Source of the DNA: Aquimonas voraii
GTDB lineage: Bacteria; Pseudomonadota; Gammaproteobacteria; Xanthomonadales; Xanthomonadaceae
Reading direction: 5' to 3'
DNA: 64,000 nucleotides
NCBI RefSeq assembly: GCF_900101825.1
Contig: NZ_FNAG01000004.1
Coordinates: 1-64,000 of the forward strand
Shown in pieces: positions 46,157-54,645 of this stretch. A program made the position numbers and the translations under genes. Below the pieces are notes generated by a model that was given only the letters and a program-made list of their open reading frames with translations, was not told the origin of the DNA and searched no databases. Every line of letters starts with the position of its first letter. Within the stretch, counting starts at the first letter, position 1.

Positions 46157-47101
46157 ATGAACTGCAAGCGTTCATTCTTCCGGCGTGCGCTGGCCCTGTG
46201 CATCACGCCGCTGGCCTGCACCGCGGGGCCATCCGTGCCCGGGTCCGCTGCCAGCCTTACCGCCGAGTATGAAATCAACGGTGCCGGAACCTGGAACAGT
46301 CGCGATGGCGTGCTCGCGCGGGAATGGCGGGTCGCCGACCGCTATGCGCTGACCGTACGCATGCAGGCGCGCGCGGCGTCGGGCTTTGCCGCCCTGCATG
46401 GCATGGCCGCAGGGCAGCAGGCGGCCGAGGGCCAGCGCAATGCCGCCGCGATGCGGGCGGCACAGAACATGGCGCCGATGATGGACGATGCGATGAAGAT
46501 CGCGGAGCGCTGCGGCGAGGACGAGGCCTGCCTGATGCGCGAGACCATGAAGATGGCCGAAGGGATCGACATGAACTCCGCGGCGGTGCGCGGTGCCCGC
46601 GCCGATGTCGCCGTCGCCAGTCGAGCGCCCGCAGACCGCTACCAGGTGTTCGAGCCGCTCACGGTGAGTGGCCGTTTCGAGATCGATGAATTCCTGAAGG
46701 AAGCCGACCGCGATCCGATCTGCGCGGGTCGTCCGGCGGCAAGCTGTCACCGCCAGGTCACGCTGCGTCAGTCCGGAGAGATCACCCTTGAGGGCAAGGC
46801 CAACCCGCCGGGCGGCTCGGTCGTGGAGGTCGACCTCGAAGGGGGTTCGCTGCGCTTCGCCCTGCCTCTGCCCTATCCCGTGGCCGTGCAGGAGTCGGTC
46901 ACGTCCGACAAGCCCGGCAGTTTCAGCGGCGAACGCGAGGCGCATCGATTCCTGACCGACCAGCGGCTCGATCTCGACATCACCCACGCCTGCGGCGACG
47001 GCTGCCGCAGCGCGCGCGGCAGCCGCAGCTACGAGATCGTCGACCAGATCAGCGGGCAGCCGGCACGGCTGACGGTGAACTGGCGCTTCCAGCGCGAGTA
47101 G
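46157..47101 (+). CDS. hypothetical exported protein
   Basis: A 314-residue protein. The start at 46157 is taken because GAGGAAG lies about nine bases upstream; an ATG at 46142 is in frame but lacks a site. A signal peptide (ALALCITPLACTAGPSVPGS) is followed by SLTAEYEINGAGTWNSRDGV, an Ala/Met-rich helical stretch (AAAMRAAQNMAPMMDDAMKI) with a Cys pair (AERCGEDEACL). Beta-rich segments ending QPARLTVNWRFQRE come last. No family recognised. It lies just upstream of the ABC export cluster but is separated from it by 336 bases. Confidence 0.58.
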   Translation: MNCKRSFFRRALALCITPLACTAGPSVPGSAASLTAEYEINGAGTWNSRDGVLAREWRVADRYALTVRMQARAASGFAALHGMAAGQQAAEGQRNAAAMRAAQNMAPMMDDAMKIAERCGEDEACLMRETMKMAEGIDMNSAAVRGARADVAVASRAPADRYQVFEPLTVSGRFEIDEFLKEADRDPICAGRPAASCHRQVTLRQSGEITLEGKANPPGGSVVEVDLEGGSLRFALPLPYPVAVQESVTSDKPGSFSGEREAHRFLTDQRLDLDITHACGDGCRSARGSRSYEIVDQISGQPARLTVNWRFQRE

Positions 47102-47437
47102 GCGGCGGCTGCCACGAGGCGTCGCCGCAGCCCAGGGGTTTGGTCTATCGCGCCGCGGCGGCCTCTTCCCGGGGCTGGGGAGGTGTGTTCCTGTGCTCGT
47201 GCCGACCGCCTGGCCTGTTCCGGAGTCCTGGCCAGGGCCCAGGGGGCAGCCCTCCGCGGCTGTCCCCTGTTGGACGTGCACGTCTGGCGGGTGATGGGAT
47301 TCGTCCGAGCGTCCAGAAGCGGGCAGGTCATTCTTGGGGAGGCTGTTCGAAAACGGACACAGCGCCCTTCTATGCGGCGCATCTGATTGATTTGGCGATG
47401 CAAATCGACTTGGCATACGGCGTGCTAGGTCCTGGGC
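47102..47437. other. 336-base region upstream of the export cluster
   Basis: No gene is supported. It includes a candidate sigma-54 promoter element at 47410-47426 next to the adaptor start, and the segment around 47210-47275 is rich in GGCC and CAGGG. Confidence 0.5.
47410..47426 (+). promoter_or_regulatory. candidate sigma-54 promoter (-24/-12)
   Basis: TTGGCATACGGCGTGCT has GG and GC exactly ten bases apart and agrees with most of the TGGCAC-N5-TTGCW consensus. The transcription start would fall at about 47437, directly at the adaptor ATG (47438), which would need a leaderless message; that weakens the call. A sigma-54 activator gene ends the same cluster at 63361. Confidence 0.3.
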
Positions 47438-48688
47438 ATGGACATCCAGCGCATCGATCTCAAGCAGAAGGCCCGCCGTCGCCGCATCGCCTATGTGGCC
47501 GGTGGAATCATCGCCCTTGTCGCCCTGGTCGGATTTGTCAGCCGACTTGACCCCGCAGCGCCCAGCGTGGCCGAGGCCAGCCTGTGGATCGACACGGTGA
47601 AGCAGGGCGACATGTTGCGCGAAGTGCGCGGCCCCGGCGTGCTGGTGCCGCGCGAGATCCGCTGGATCGCGGCTGAAAGCAATGCGCGGGTCGAGCGCAT
47701 CGTGGTGCGGCCGGGCGCACAGGTCGAGGCCGATACGGTCATCCTTGAACTGTCCAACCCCGAAGTGATCGATCAGCAGCTGGCCGCCGAGTCAGCCCTG
47801 ACGGCCGCCGAGGCCGATTTCACCGCGCGCCAGGTCGGGCTGGAAAGCCAGCTGCTCGATCAGCGCGCCGCGCTGGCCGGCATCCGCGCCGACTACGAGG
47901 GCGCGCGACTCACCGCCGAAGCGGAAACCGAGCTGGCTGGCCGCGGCATCATCTCGCGCATCCAGGCCCGGCGCAGCGAGCTCGCGGCCGAGCAGCTCAA
48001 GCTGCGCACCGAGATCGAAGTCGAGCGCATCGCCAAGTTCGAGCAGACCATCCGCGCCCAGCTCGCCGCCGAGCGCGCGCGCATCAACCAGCTGAAGAAC
48101 GTCGCTGATCTTCGTCGCCGCCAGGCCGAGGGCCTGCAGGTGCGCGCCGGTATCGCCGGCGTGCTGCAGCAGGTGCCGGTGCAGGAGGGCCAGCAGGTGG
48201 TCGCCGGTACCAATCTGGCCCGCGTCGCCAAGCCCGGCGCATTGATGGCCGAGCTGCGAATCAGCGAAACCCAGGTCAAGGACATCGTGCACGGCCAGAG
48301 CGTTCGCGTGGACACGCGCAACGGCGTGGTCGCAGGCACCGTGGTGCGTATCGACCCGGCCGTGCAGAACGGCACCGTGCTGGTCGAAGTCGACTTCACC
48401 GAGGCCCTGCCCGACAGCGCGCGTCCGGACCTGAGCGTCGACGGCACCATCGAAATCGAGCGCCTCACCAACGTGCTGCACGTGGGTCGCCCCGCCTACG
48501 GCCAGCCCGAGAGCGAAGTGCGTCTGTTCCGCATCGACGAGGACGACCAGGCCCACCGCATCCCGGTGCGCCTGGGGCGCGCCTCGGTCAACCAGATCGA
48601 AATCGCCCAGGGCCTGAACCCCGGCGACCGCATCATCCTGTCGGACACCTCGCAGTGGGATGGGTATGAGCGTTTGCGGATCGATTGA
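47438..48688 (+). CDS. HlyD/MacA-type periplasmic adaptor
   Basis: A 416-residue membrane-fusion protein. One N-terminal helix (residues about 18-40, RIAYVAGGIIALVALVGFVS) anchors it in the inner membrane. A lipoyl-like half (VRGPGVLVPREIRWIAAESN) leads into a coiled coil of about 120 residues (QQLAAESALTAAEADFTARQ onward, ending LRRRQAEGLQV). The second lipoyl half (RAGIAGVLQQVPVQEGQQV) and a beta-barrel region complete it. Adaptors of this kind join an inner-membrane ABC transporter to an outer-membrane channel. It precedes an ATPase and five permeases on the same strand and is presumably their adaptor. No TolC-type gene is in the window. Confidence 0.88.
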   Translation: MDIQRIDLKQKARRRRIAYVAGGIIALVALVGFVSRLDPAAPSVAEASLWIDTVKQGDMLREVRGPGVLVPREIRWIAAESNARVERIVVRPGAQVEADTVILELSNPEVIDQQLAAESALTAAEADFTARQVGLESQLLDQRAALAGIRADYEGARLTAEAETELAGRGIISRIQARRSELAAEQLKLRTEIEVERIAKFEQTIRAQLAAERARINQLKNVADLRRRQAEGLQVRAGIAGVLQQVPVQEGQQVVAGTNLARVAKPGALMAELRISETQVKDIVHGQSVRVDTRNGVVAGTVVRIDPAVQNGTVLVEVDFTEALPDSARPDLSVDGTIEIERLTNVLHVGRPAYGQPESEVRLFRIDEDDQAHRIPVRLGRASVNQIEIAQGLNPGDRIILSDTSQWDGYERLRID

Positions 48689-48695
48689 TCGCTGG

Positions 48696-48843
48696 GAGCC
48701 GGGATTCGGGATTTGGGATTCGCAAGAGCGCGCAGCGTTGAGACTGAGGCGAGGAGCGAGGGCTGCAGAGTTGGGGTTCAAGAAGCGCATGGCGGTCCGG
48801 GCTCTTCAACGAATCCCGAATCCCCAATCCCTAATCCCGGCTT
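48696..48843. repeat. inverted GGGATT repeats flanking an intergenic segment
   Basis: GAGCCGGGATTCGGGATTTG at 48695-48714, continuing GGATTCGCAAGAGC, is mirrored by GCTCTTCAACGAATCCCGAA at 48802-48821, continuing TCCCCAATCCCTAATCCCGG. The arms are imperfect; the right arm has one extra unit. The same repeat type occurs at about 25670-25702. Confidence 0.7.
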
Positions 48844-48908
48844 GAGCAGGGCCAGCAGGCCAAGCGACCACCACCACACATCGACACACCAAATACGGAA
48901 GCCCAGCA

Positions 48909-49673
48909 ATGACCACCCAAACGGCCCTGCTCAAGCTCGAAGACATCGCCAAGGTCTTCTACACGGACGAAGTCGAGACCCACGCGCTGTCGGGCGTGCA
49001 CTTCAACATCCAGCGCGGCGAATACGTCTCGATTTCCGGGCCTTCGGGCTGCGGCAAGTCGACCCTGCTGTCGATTCTGGGCCTGCTGGATACGCCGACC
49101 TCGGGGGTGTACGACCTGAACGGTGTGCCGGTGCAGGACATCAGCGCATCCGAGCGCGCGCGCATCCGCAACAAGGAAATCGGCTTCATCTTCCAGGCCT
49201 TCAACCTGATCGGTGACCTGTCGGTGTTCGAGAACGTCGAGCTGCCGCTGACCTACCGCGACGGCGTGTCCAAGGCCGAGCGCCGCGACCGCGTGCAACA
49301 TGCGCTCGAACGCGTCGGCATGGCGCATCGCCTGAAGCACTATCCGGCCCAGCTGTCGGGGGGTCAGCAGCAGCGCGTGGCGGTCGCGCGTGCGCTGGTC
49401 GGCCAGCCCTCGCTGCTGCTCGCCGACGAGCCCACCGGCAACCTCGACAGCAAGAACGGCGAGGCGGTGATGGCCCTGCTGGACGAGCTGCACCAGTCGG
49501 GCTCGACCATCTGCATGGTCACCCACGACGCCCGCTATGCCGACTTTGCCCAGCGCAAGATCTGCATGTTCGACGGCCGCATCGTCGACGAGGACACCCT
49601 GCATCGCCTGCGTCGCGAAGAAGAGGACCGCCTCGATGCGCAGATCCAGCGCTCGCGCACTGCGAGGGCCTGA
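48909..49673 (+). CDS. ABC transporter ATPase (MacB/LolD type), first copy
   Basis: A 254-residue nucleotide-binding subunit. Walker A is SGPSGCGKSTLLSIL, the Q-loop is in IGFIFQAFNLIGDL, the signature is [17 protein letters not shown], Walker B is LLLADEPTGNLDSKNGE and the switch His is in CMVTHDARYA. The sequence belongs to the LolD/MacB group, which drive FtsX-type permeases by mechanotransmission. The gene ends four bases before the first of five permease genes, so it is likely translated with it. It differs clearly from the second ATPase at 62.3 kb. Confidence 0.95.
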   Translation: MTTQTALLKLEDIAKVFYTDEVETHALSGVHFNIQRGEYVSISGPSGCGKSTLLSILGLLDTPTSGVYDLNGVPVQDISASERARIRNKEIGFIFQAFNLIGDLSVFENVELPLTYRDGVSKAERRDRVQHALERVGMAHRLKHYPAQLSGGQQQRVAVARALVGQPSLLLADEPTGNLDSKNGEAVMALLDELHQSGSTICMVTHDARYADFAQRKICMFDGRIVDEDTLHRLRREEEDRLDAQIQRSRTARA

Positions 49674-49677
49674 GGCC

Positions 49678-52116
49678 ATGGCATCGGTGCTGGCGGAGAT
49701 GCTGCGACAGCTGCCCGGCGCCTTCGGGCTGGCCGCGCGGCGCATGCTGCGGCGTCCGCTGGCGGCGCTGCCCTCGGTGGCCGTGATCGCCTTGACGACG
49801 CTGGGCCTGGGCCTGGTGCTGAGCCTCGTCCAGGGCGTGCTGCTGCGTCCCTTGCCCTACGCGCAGCCCGAGCAGCTGGTCCAGGTCGGGTGGCAGAGCC
49901 ACCCCGATCAGCGCAACCCGATGAACCTCAACGAAGCCGCGGCCCTGTTCCTGCGCGGACAGGACGTCCTGTTCGCGGCCCAGAGCCTGTACAGCGAGGC
50001 CGGCATGCAGGTGGCCATCGGCCGCGGCGAAGCGGCGCACACAGCGCCGGCGGTGCGTGCCGATGCGGGCTTTCTGGCAACGCTCGGCGTGGCGCCGCAG
50101 CGCGGTCGCGCGCCCAGCGCGCAGGAGAACGCGGCGGGCCTACCGCAGGCGCTGGTGTCGCAGGCGCTCTGGCAGCGGCACTTCGGTGCGGTCGATGCCT
50201 TCGCGCCGAGCCGCATCGATATCGAAGGCGTGCCGCATGAGGTCCTGGGCGTGCTGCCGGCGAGCTTCAGTTTCGACCCGCCGGTGGATCTGGTCCTGCC
50301 CTGGCAGGCGGGTGGCGCCGGCGCGCAGGGCCACAACGTCAGCGTGATTGCGCGACTCAAGGCCGGCGCCGATCTCGATTCGACCCAGGCCCTGCTCGAC
50401 GCCCGCGCGGCCGACGCGATCGCCGGCTTTGGCGGGGCCTCCAGCCCAGGCGTCGCGCCGCGCATGCGGCTGACCGATCTCAAGGCCGCGGTGGTGGGTG
50501 AAGCCGGCGACCTGCTGCTGCCGCTGGCCGCGGCGGTGGCGCTGCTGGCGCTGATGGCCGCCTTCAATCTGGCCAATCTGCAGATCGCCGGCCTGCTGGC
50601 GCGTCGTGCCGAGTCGGCGGTTCGCGGCGCACTCGGTGCGCAGCGCTGGATGCTGTGGTTGCCGCCCGTCGCCGAATCCGCGCTGCAGCTCGCTCTGGGC
50701 TTCGCGTTTGGCGTCGCGGGGGCGTACTGGCTGTTGCCGCAGCTGTTGGCCTGGCTGCCGGTGGACCTGCCCCGCGTGGCTGGCCTTGGGCTCGACTTCG
50801 CCAGCTTTGTCTGGATGGGTCTCAGCGCCCTGCTGATGCTCGGCCTGAGCCTGCTGATCGCGATGTTGGGGGAGCGCATCAGCGCGCAGGCCCTGCGCGG
50901 GCAGGGCCGCGGCAGTCGGCGTCTGGGCCTGCAGCCGCTGCTGGTCAGCGCGCAGGTGGCGCTGTCGGCCGTGCTGCTGGCCGGCTGCCTGATGGCGATC
51001 GGCAGCCTGGATCGGCTGCTGGGCGAAGATGCCGGCTTCAGCGTCGACGGCGTGCACGTGGTGGAGCTGGTGCTGCCCGAGGCCGAGTTCGGAAACCCCT
51101 CGACCGCAGCCGAGCGCACTGCGCGCTATCTCGACGGGCTGGCCGAGGCCCTGTCCAGCGTGCCGGGCGTGCAGGCGGTTGCCAGCACCAGCAGTCCGCC
51201 CTTGAGTCGGGGTCTGAACAATTTCGTCATCGCCCGCGGCACGCCGGCCGGCGAGGCCGGCGCCAGCGTGGAGCTGCGTATCGTCTCCCCGGGGTATCTG
51301 GATGCGCTGGGCGCGCAGCTGATGGCCGGGCGCGATTTCAGCCGCGGCGATGCCGCCGACACCCCCAAGGTGGCGATCGTCAACCGCAGCTATGCCGAGG
51401 CCTTCCTGCCACGCGGCGGCGAGATCGGTGCGCGGCTCGACATGGGCGGCGTCGAGTACGAAGTGGTCGGGATCAGCGCCGACCTGCGCGAGCAGAGCCT
51501 GCGCGAGGCCGCGCTGCCGACCGTGCTGCTGGCGCAGGCACAGATGGATCCAGGCCTGCAGGCAGCGGTGAACCGCTGGTTCGGCGCGCGTCTGCTGGTC
51601 AAGGGCGCGGAGGCCGCTGCCCTTGAGCCCGCCCTGCGCGCGGCCCTGAGGCAGGTGCCCGGCGATGCGGTGCTGCAGCGCCTGCGTCCGCTGTCCGACC
51701 TGCAGGCCGCGGCGCTGGCGAACGAGCGCCTGGTTTCGGCCCTGCTGGGCGGCTTCGCCGGGCTGGCGCTGAGCCTCGCCGCGCTCGGCCTGTACGCCCT
51801 GCTCGAACACCTGCGCCAGCAGCGCGAGCGCGAGCTGGCGGTTCGACTGGCGCTGGGCGCGCGCGCCGGCCAGAACGCTCAGCTGCTGCTCGGCGGCAAC
51901 CTGAAACTCACGGCGCTGGGGCTTGCGGCGGGCGCGCTCGGCGCCTGGGCGCTGGCGCGCGGCATCGCGCACCTGCTCTACGGCGGTGATGGGGTGGTGG
52001 CGCAGAGCATCGGCGGCGCCTTGCTGGCGGTGTTGTTGCTGTCGCTGATGGCGGCGCTGATCCCCCTGCGCGCAACGCTCCGGCTCGCGCCAGCGAATGC
52101 GCTGCGCAGCGACTGA
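49678..52116 (+). CDS. duplicated FtsX/MacB permease 1 (ADOP type)
   Basis: An 812-residue inner-membrane permease. The start at 49678 lies four bases after the ATPase stop. TM1 (VAVIALTTLGLGLVLSLVQG) is followed by [17 protein letters not shown], then a MacB periplasmic core domain. Helices near 285 (ALLALMAAFNLANLQIAGLL), 340 and 395 follow. A second N-helix (SAQVALSAVLLAGCLMAIGS, about 425-445), a second periplasmic domain and three final helices come next. Coupling helices are RAESAVRGALGAQRWML and RERELAVRLALGARAGQ. This is the duplicated architecture named ADOP (acidobacterial duplicated orphan permease). Here it is not orphan, because an ATPase and adaptor precede it. Confidence 0.88.
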   Translation: MASVLAEMLRQLPGAFGLAARRMLRRPLAALPSVAVIALTTLGLGLVLSLVQGVLLRPLPYAQPEQLVQVGWQSHPDQRNPMNLNEAAALFLRGQDVLFAAQSLYSEAGMQVAIGRGEAAHTAPAVRADAGFLATLGVAPQRGRAPSAQENAAGLPQALVSQALWQRHFGAVDAFAPSRIDIEGVPHEVLGVLPASFSFDPPVDLVLPWQAGGAGAQGHNVSVIARLKAGADLDSTQALLDARAADAIAGFGGASSPGVAPRMRLTDLKAAVVGEAGDLLLPLAAAVALLALMAAFNLANLQIAGLLARRAESAVRGALGAQRWMLWLPPVAESALQLALGFAFGVAGAYWLLPQLLAWLPVDLPRVAGLGLDFASFVWMGLSALLMLGLSLLIAMLGERISAQALRGQGRGSRRLGLQPLLVSAQVALSAVLLAGCLMAIGSLDRLLGEDAGFSVDGVHVVELVLPEAEFGNPSTAAERTARYLDGLAEALSSVPGVQAVASTSSPPLSRGLNNFVIARGTPAGEAGASVELRIVSPGYLDALGAQLMAGRDFSRGDAADTPKVAIVNRSYAEAFLPRGGEIGARLDMGGVEYEVVGISADLREQSLREAALPTVLLAQAQMDPGLQAAVNRWFGARLLVKGAEAAALEPALRAALRQVPGDAVLQRLRPLSDLQAAALANERLVSALLGGFAGLALSLAALGLYALLEHLRQQRERELAVRLALGARAGQNAQLLLGGNLKLTALGLAAGALGAWALARGIAHLLYGGDGVVAQSIGGALLAVLLLSLMAALIPLRATLRLAPANALRSD

Positions 52117-52152
52117 TCGGCGAGCGCAGCAAGAAGAGTTCAAGGAGGCGAC

Positions 52153-52197
52153 ATGCAAGGACGCACTTATTCAACCCGCCGGGAGGCCCAGCCATGA
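52153..52197 (+). CDS. 14-residue mini-ORF coupled to permease 2
   Basis: AAGGAGGCGAC precedes an ATG that opens a frame encoding [14 protein letters not shown], whose TGA overlaps the ATG of permease 2 (ATGA). A strong ribosome binding site here and stop-start overlap suggest translational coupling rather than a functional peptide. Confidence 0.4.
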   Translation: MQGRTYSTRREAQP

Positions 52198-54620
52198 CCC
52201 TGCTGAGCGAGATCCGCCAGAGCTTGCGCAGCCTGCTGCGCCAGCCCGGCTTTCTGTTCACCGCCGTACTCACCCTGGCGCTCGGCGTGGGTGCGGTCAC
52301 TGCGGTCTCCAGCGTGGTCTACGGCGTGCTGCTGAAGCCCCTGCCGTATCCGCAAGCCGAACGCATCGTCGAGGTACTGCGCGTGCAGGAAAACTATGGC
52401 GGCCCGGTCTCGCGGCCGCTGTATTTCGACTGGCGCGAGGCCACGCGCGGGCAGTTCGAGGCGCTGGCGGCGACCAGCGGAGGCATCAGCACCCTGCGCG
52501 TCGGCGATGCCGCCGAGCGTCGCACCAGCTATCGGGTCAGCCCCGAGTTCTGGACGGTGCTGGGCCTGTCGCCGCTGCTCGGCCGCTGGTTCGGTCAGGC
52601 CGAGGAAGACAGCGGCGAAAAGGTCGTCGTGCTCTCGCATGCCCTGTGGCAGCAGCGCTTCGCGGGGCGCAGCGATGTGATCGGTGAGCGCGTCGAGTTG
52701 AACGGCGAGGCCTGGACCGTGATCGGCGTGGCGCCTGAGGCTTTGCGCCTGCCCGAGGGCGCCGAGCTCTACCTGCCCACGCATCTGCCGCTGAGCGGGG
52801 CCGAGCGTGGCACCAGCTACCTGCGCCTGCTGGGGCGCTACGCCGAAGGCGTCACGCCCGTGCAGGCTCAGGCCGCGCTCGATGCGGTCAACGCGCGTCT
52901 GGCCGAGGCGTATCCGAGTGAGCACGCCAAACTCGACACGCGACTGCAGCCGCTGCGCGACGGCCTTGGCGCACACCTGCAGGACCCGCTCTGGAGCCTG
53001 TTCGTGGCCTCGCTGCTGGTGCTGCTGATCGCCTGCGCCAATCTCGCCAACCTGCTGCTGGCGCGCGCCACGCAGCGCAGTGCCGAGTACGCGGTGCGCG
53101 CGGCGCTGGGCGCGGCGCGCGGCCGCCTGCTGCGTGCCGCGCTGGTCGAAGCGCTGCTGATCGGTGTGCTCGGTGCGCTCGGCGGCGCGCTGATCGCCGC
53201 TGCGGGTGTGCCTCTGCTGCTGGCCGGCGCGCCGGACCTGCTGCCGGCCCAGGTCGAGGTCAGCGTGGATCTGCGCGTGCTGTCTGCGAGCCTTGCGCTG
53301 AGCCTCGGCACGCTGCTGCTGTTCGCCCTGCTGCCGGCGCGCCGCGCCGCCAGCGTCGCGCCTGCGGGCAGCCTGGGCGAGGCCGGGCGCGGACCCGCGG
53401 CCGCGCGCCACGGCGGCCGCGCGCGGCGTCTTCTGGTGGTTGCGGAAGTGGCGCTGGCGCTCACCTTGCTCGCCGGCGCCGGCCTGATGATCGAAAGCCT
53501 GCGTCGTCTGGGCGATGTCGATACCGGCGTGCAGGCCGAGGGCGTGCTCACCGCCAGTCTGGTGCTGAGCGTGCCGCCCGGCCCCGACGGCGAGGGCTGG
53601 GAGGACACCTACCGTCGCCACACCCAGTTCATCGCACCCAAGCTCGACGCCGTGCTGGCTGCGGTCAAGGGGCTGCCGGGCGTGGAGGCGGTCGGCCTCA
53701 GTGATTCGCTGCCGCTGTCGGCGCTCGACAACTTCAGTTCCAGCGTGCGGGTGATCGGCAGCGCGCCGGTCGAGGGTCAGGAGCCCGGCGCCAACTGGCG
53801 CTTCGTCAACCCGGACTTCTTCGCCGCGGTCGGCCTCATGATCGAGCAGGGGCGCGGCCTGCAGGACAGCGACGCGCGTGCCGGCGAGATGCCGGGCAAT
53901 GTGCTGGTCAACCGCAGCTTCGCCCGGCGCTTCATGGGCGAGGGCAATCCGGTCGGCCGCCAGATCGAGTTCCTCGGCGGGCCCAAGACCGTCGTTGGCG
54001 TGGTCGCCGATACCCGCCACTTCGGCGCCGATCGCGAGCCGCCGCCCGAGGTCTACATGCACCACCACCAGGCGGTGCAGGAGCAGTTCTTCCTGGCGCT
54101 CCGCGTGCGCGGTGAACCCATGGCTCTGGCCGAGCCGCTGCGTCGCGCCCTGCAGACGCTCGACCCGGCCATGCCGGTGTCGGCGATTCGCCCCTTCGCG
54201 GCGCTGGCCGAGGATCTGAACCAGCTGCGCGTCTTCCGGCTGCGCCTGATGACGATCTTCAGCGCCGTCGCCCTCAGCCTCGCGGCGATCGGCCTCTACG
54301 GGGTGATCAGCTACGGCGTGCAGCAGCGACGCCAGGAGCTCGGCATCCGCATGTCGCTGGGCGCGGATGCGCGGCGCCTGCTCGGCCTGCTGCTGCGCCA
54401 GGGCCTGGGCTTGCTGCTGATCGGGCTGGCCTTGGGCGTGGTCGGTGCGCTGCTGCTGGGGCGCAGCTTGAGCGCCCAGCTGTTCGGCGTCGACGCCTTC
54501 GAGCCGGTGGTGCTGCTGGTGGTCGCCTGCGTTCTCGGCGCGACCGGTGTCGCGGCCTGTCTCATTCCCAGCCTGCGTGCGGTGCGCGCGGACCCCGTGC
54601 AAAGCCTGCGCGGCGCCTGA
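52194..54620 (+). CDS. duplicated FtsX/MacB permease 2 (ADOP type)
   Basis: An 808-residue permease. The N-terminus [20 protein letters not shown] leads to TM1 ([19 protein letters not shown]) and [17 protein letters not shown]. The periplasmic domain has [20 protein letters not shown] and [20 protein letters not shown]. The central helix [20 protein letters not shown] and coupling helix [17 protein letters not shown] follow. The second half begins [20 protein letters not shown] and ends with [20 protein letters not shown] before the last helices. This is a very typical ADOP sequence. GGAGG eight bases upstream is its own ribosome binding site. Confidence 0.9.
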   Translation: MTLLSEIRQSLRSLLRQPGFLFTAVLTLALGVGAVTAVSSVVYGVLLKPLPYPQAERIVEVLRVQENYGGPVSRPLYFDWREATRGQFEALAATSGGISTLRVGDAAERRTSYRVSPEFWTVLGLSPLLGRWFGQAEEDSGEKVVVLSHALWQQRFAGRSDVIGERVELNGEAWTVIGVAPEALRLPEGAELYLPTHLPLSGAERGTSYLRLLGRYAEGVTPVQAQAALDAVNARLAEAYPSEHAKLDTRLQPLRDGLGAHLQDPLWSLFVASLLVLLIACANLANLLLARATQRSAEYAVRAALGAARGRLLRAALVEALLIGVLGALGGALIAAAGVPLLLAGAPDLLPAQVEVSVDLRVLSASLALSLGTLLLFALLPARRAASVAPAGSLGEAGRGPAAARHGGRARRLLVVAEVALALTLLAGAGLMIESLRRLGDVDTGVQAEGVLTASLVLSVPPGPDGEGWEDTYRRHTQFIAPKLDAVLAAVKGLPGVEAVGLSDSLPLSALDNFSSSVRVIGSAPVEGQEPGANWRFVNPDFFAAVGLMIEQGRGLQDSDARAGEMPGNVLVNRSFARRFMGEGNPVGRQIEFLGGPKTVVGVVADTRHFGADREPPPEVYMHHHQAVQEQFFLALRVRGEPMALAEPLRRALQTLDPAMPVSAIRPFAALAEDLNQLRVFRLRLMTIFSAVALSLAAIGLYGVISYGVQQRRQELGIRMSLGADARRLLGLLLRQGLGLLLIGLALGVVGALLLGRSLSAQLFGVDAFEPVVLLVVACVLGATGVAACLIPSLRAVRADPVQSLRGA

Positions 54621-54645
54621 GGGCACCCATGAAAAGGAGAGCGAC

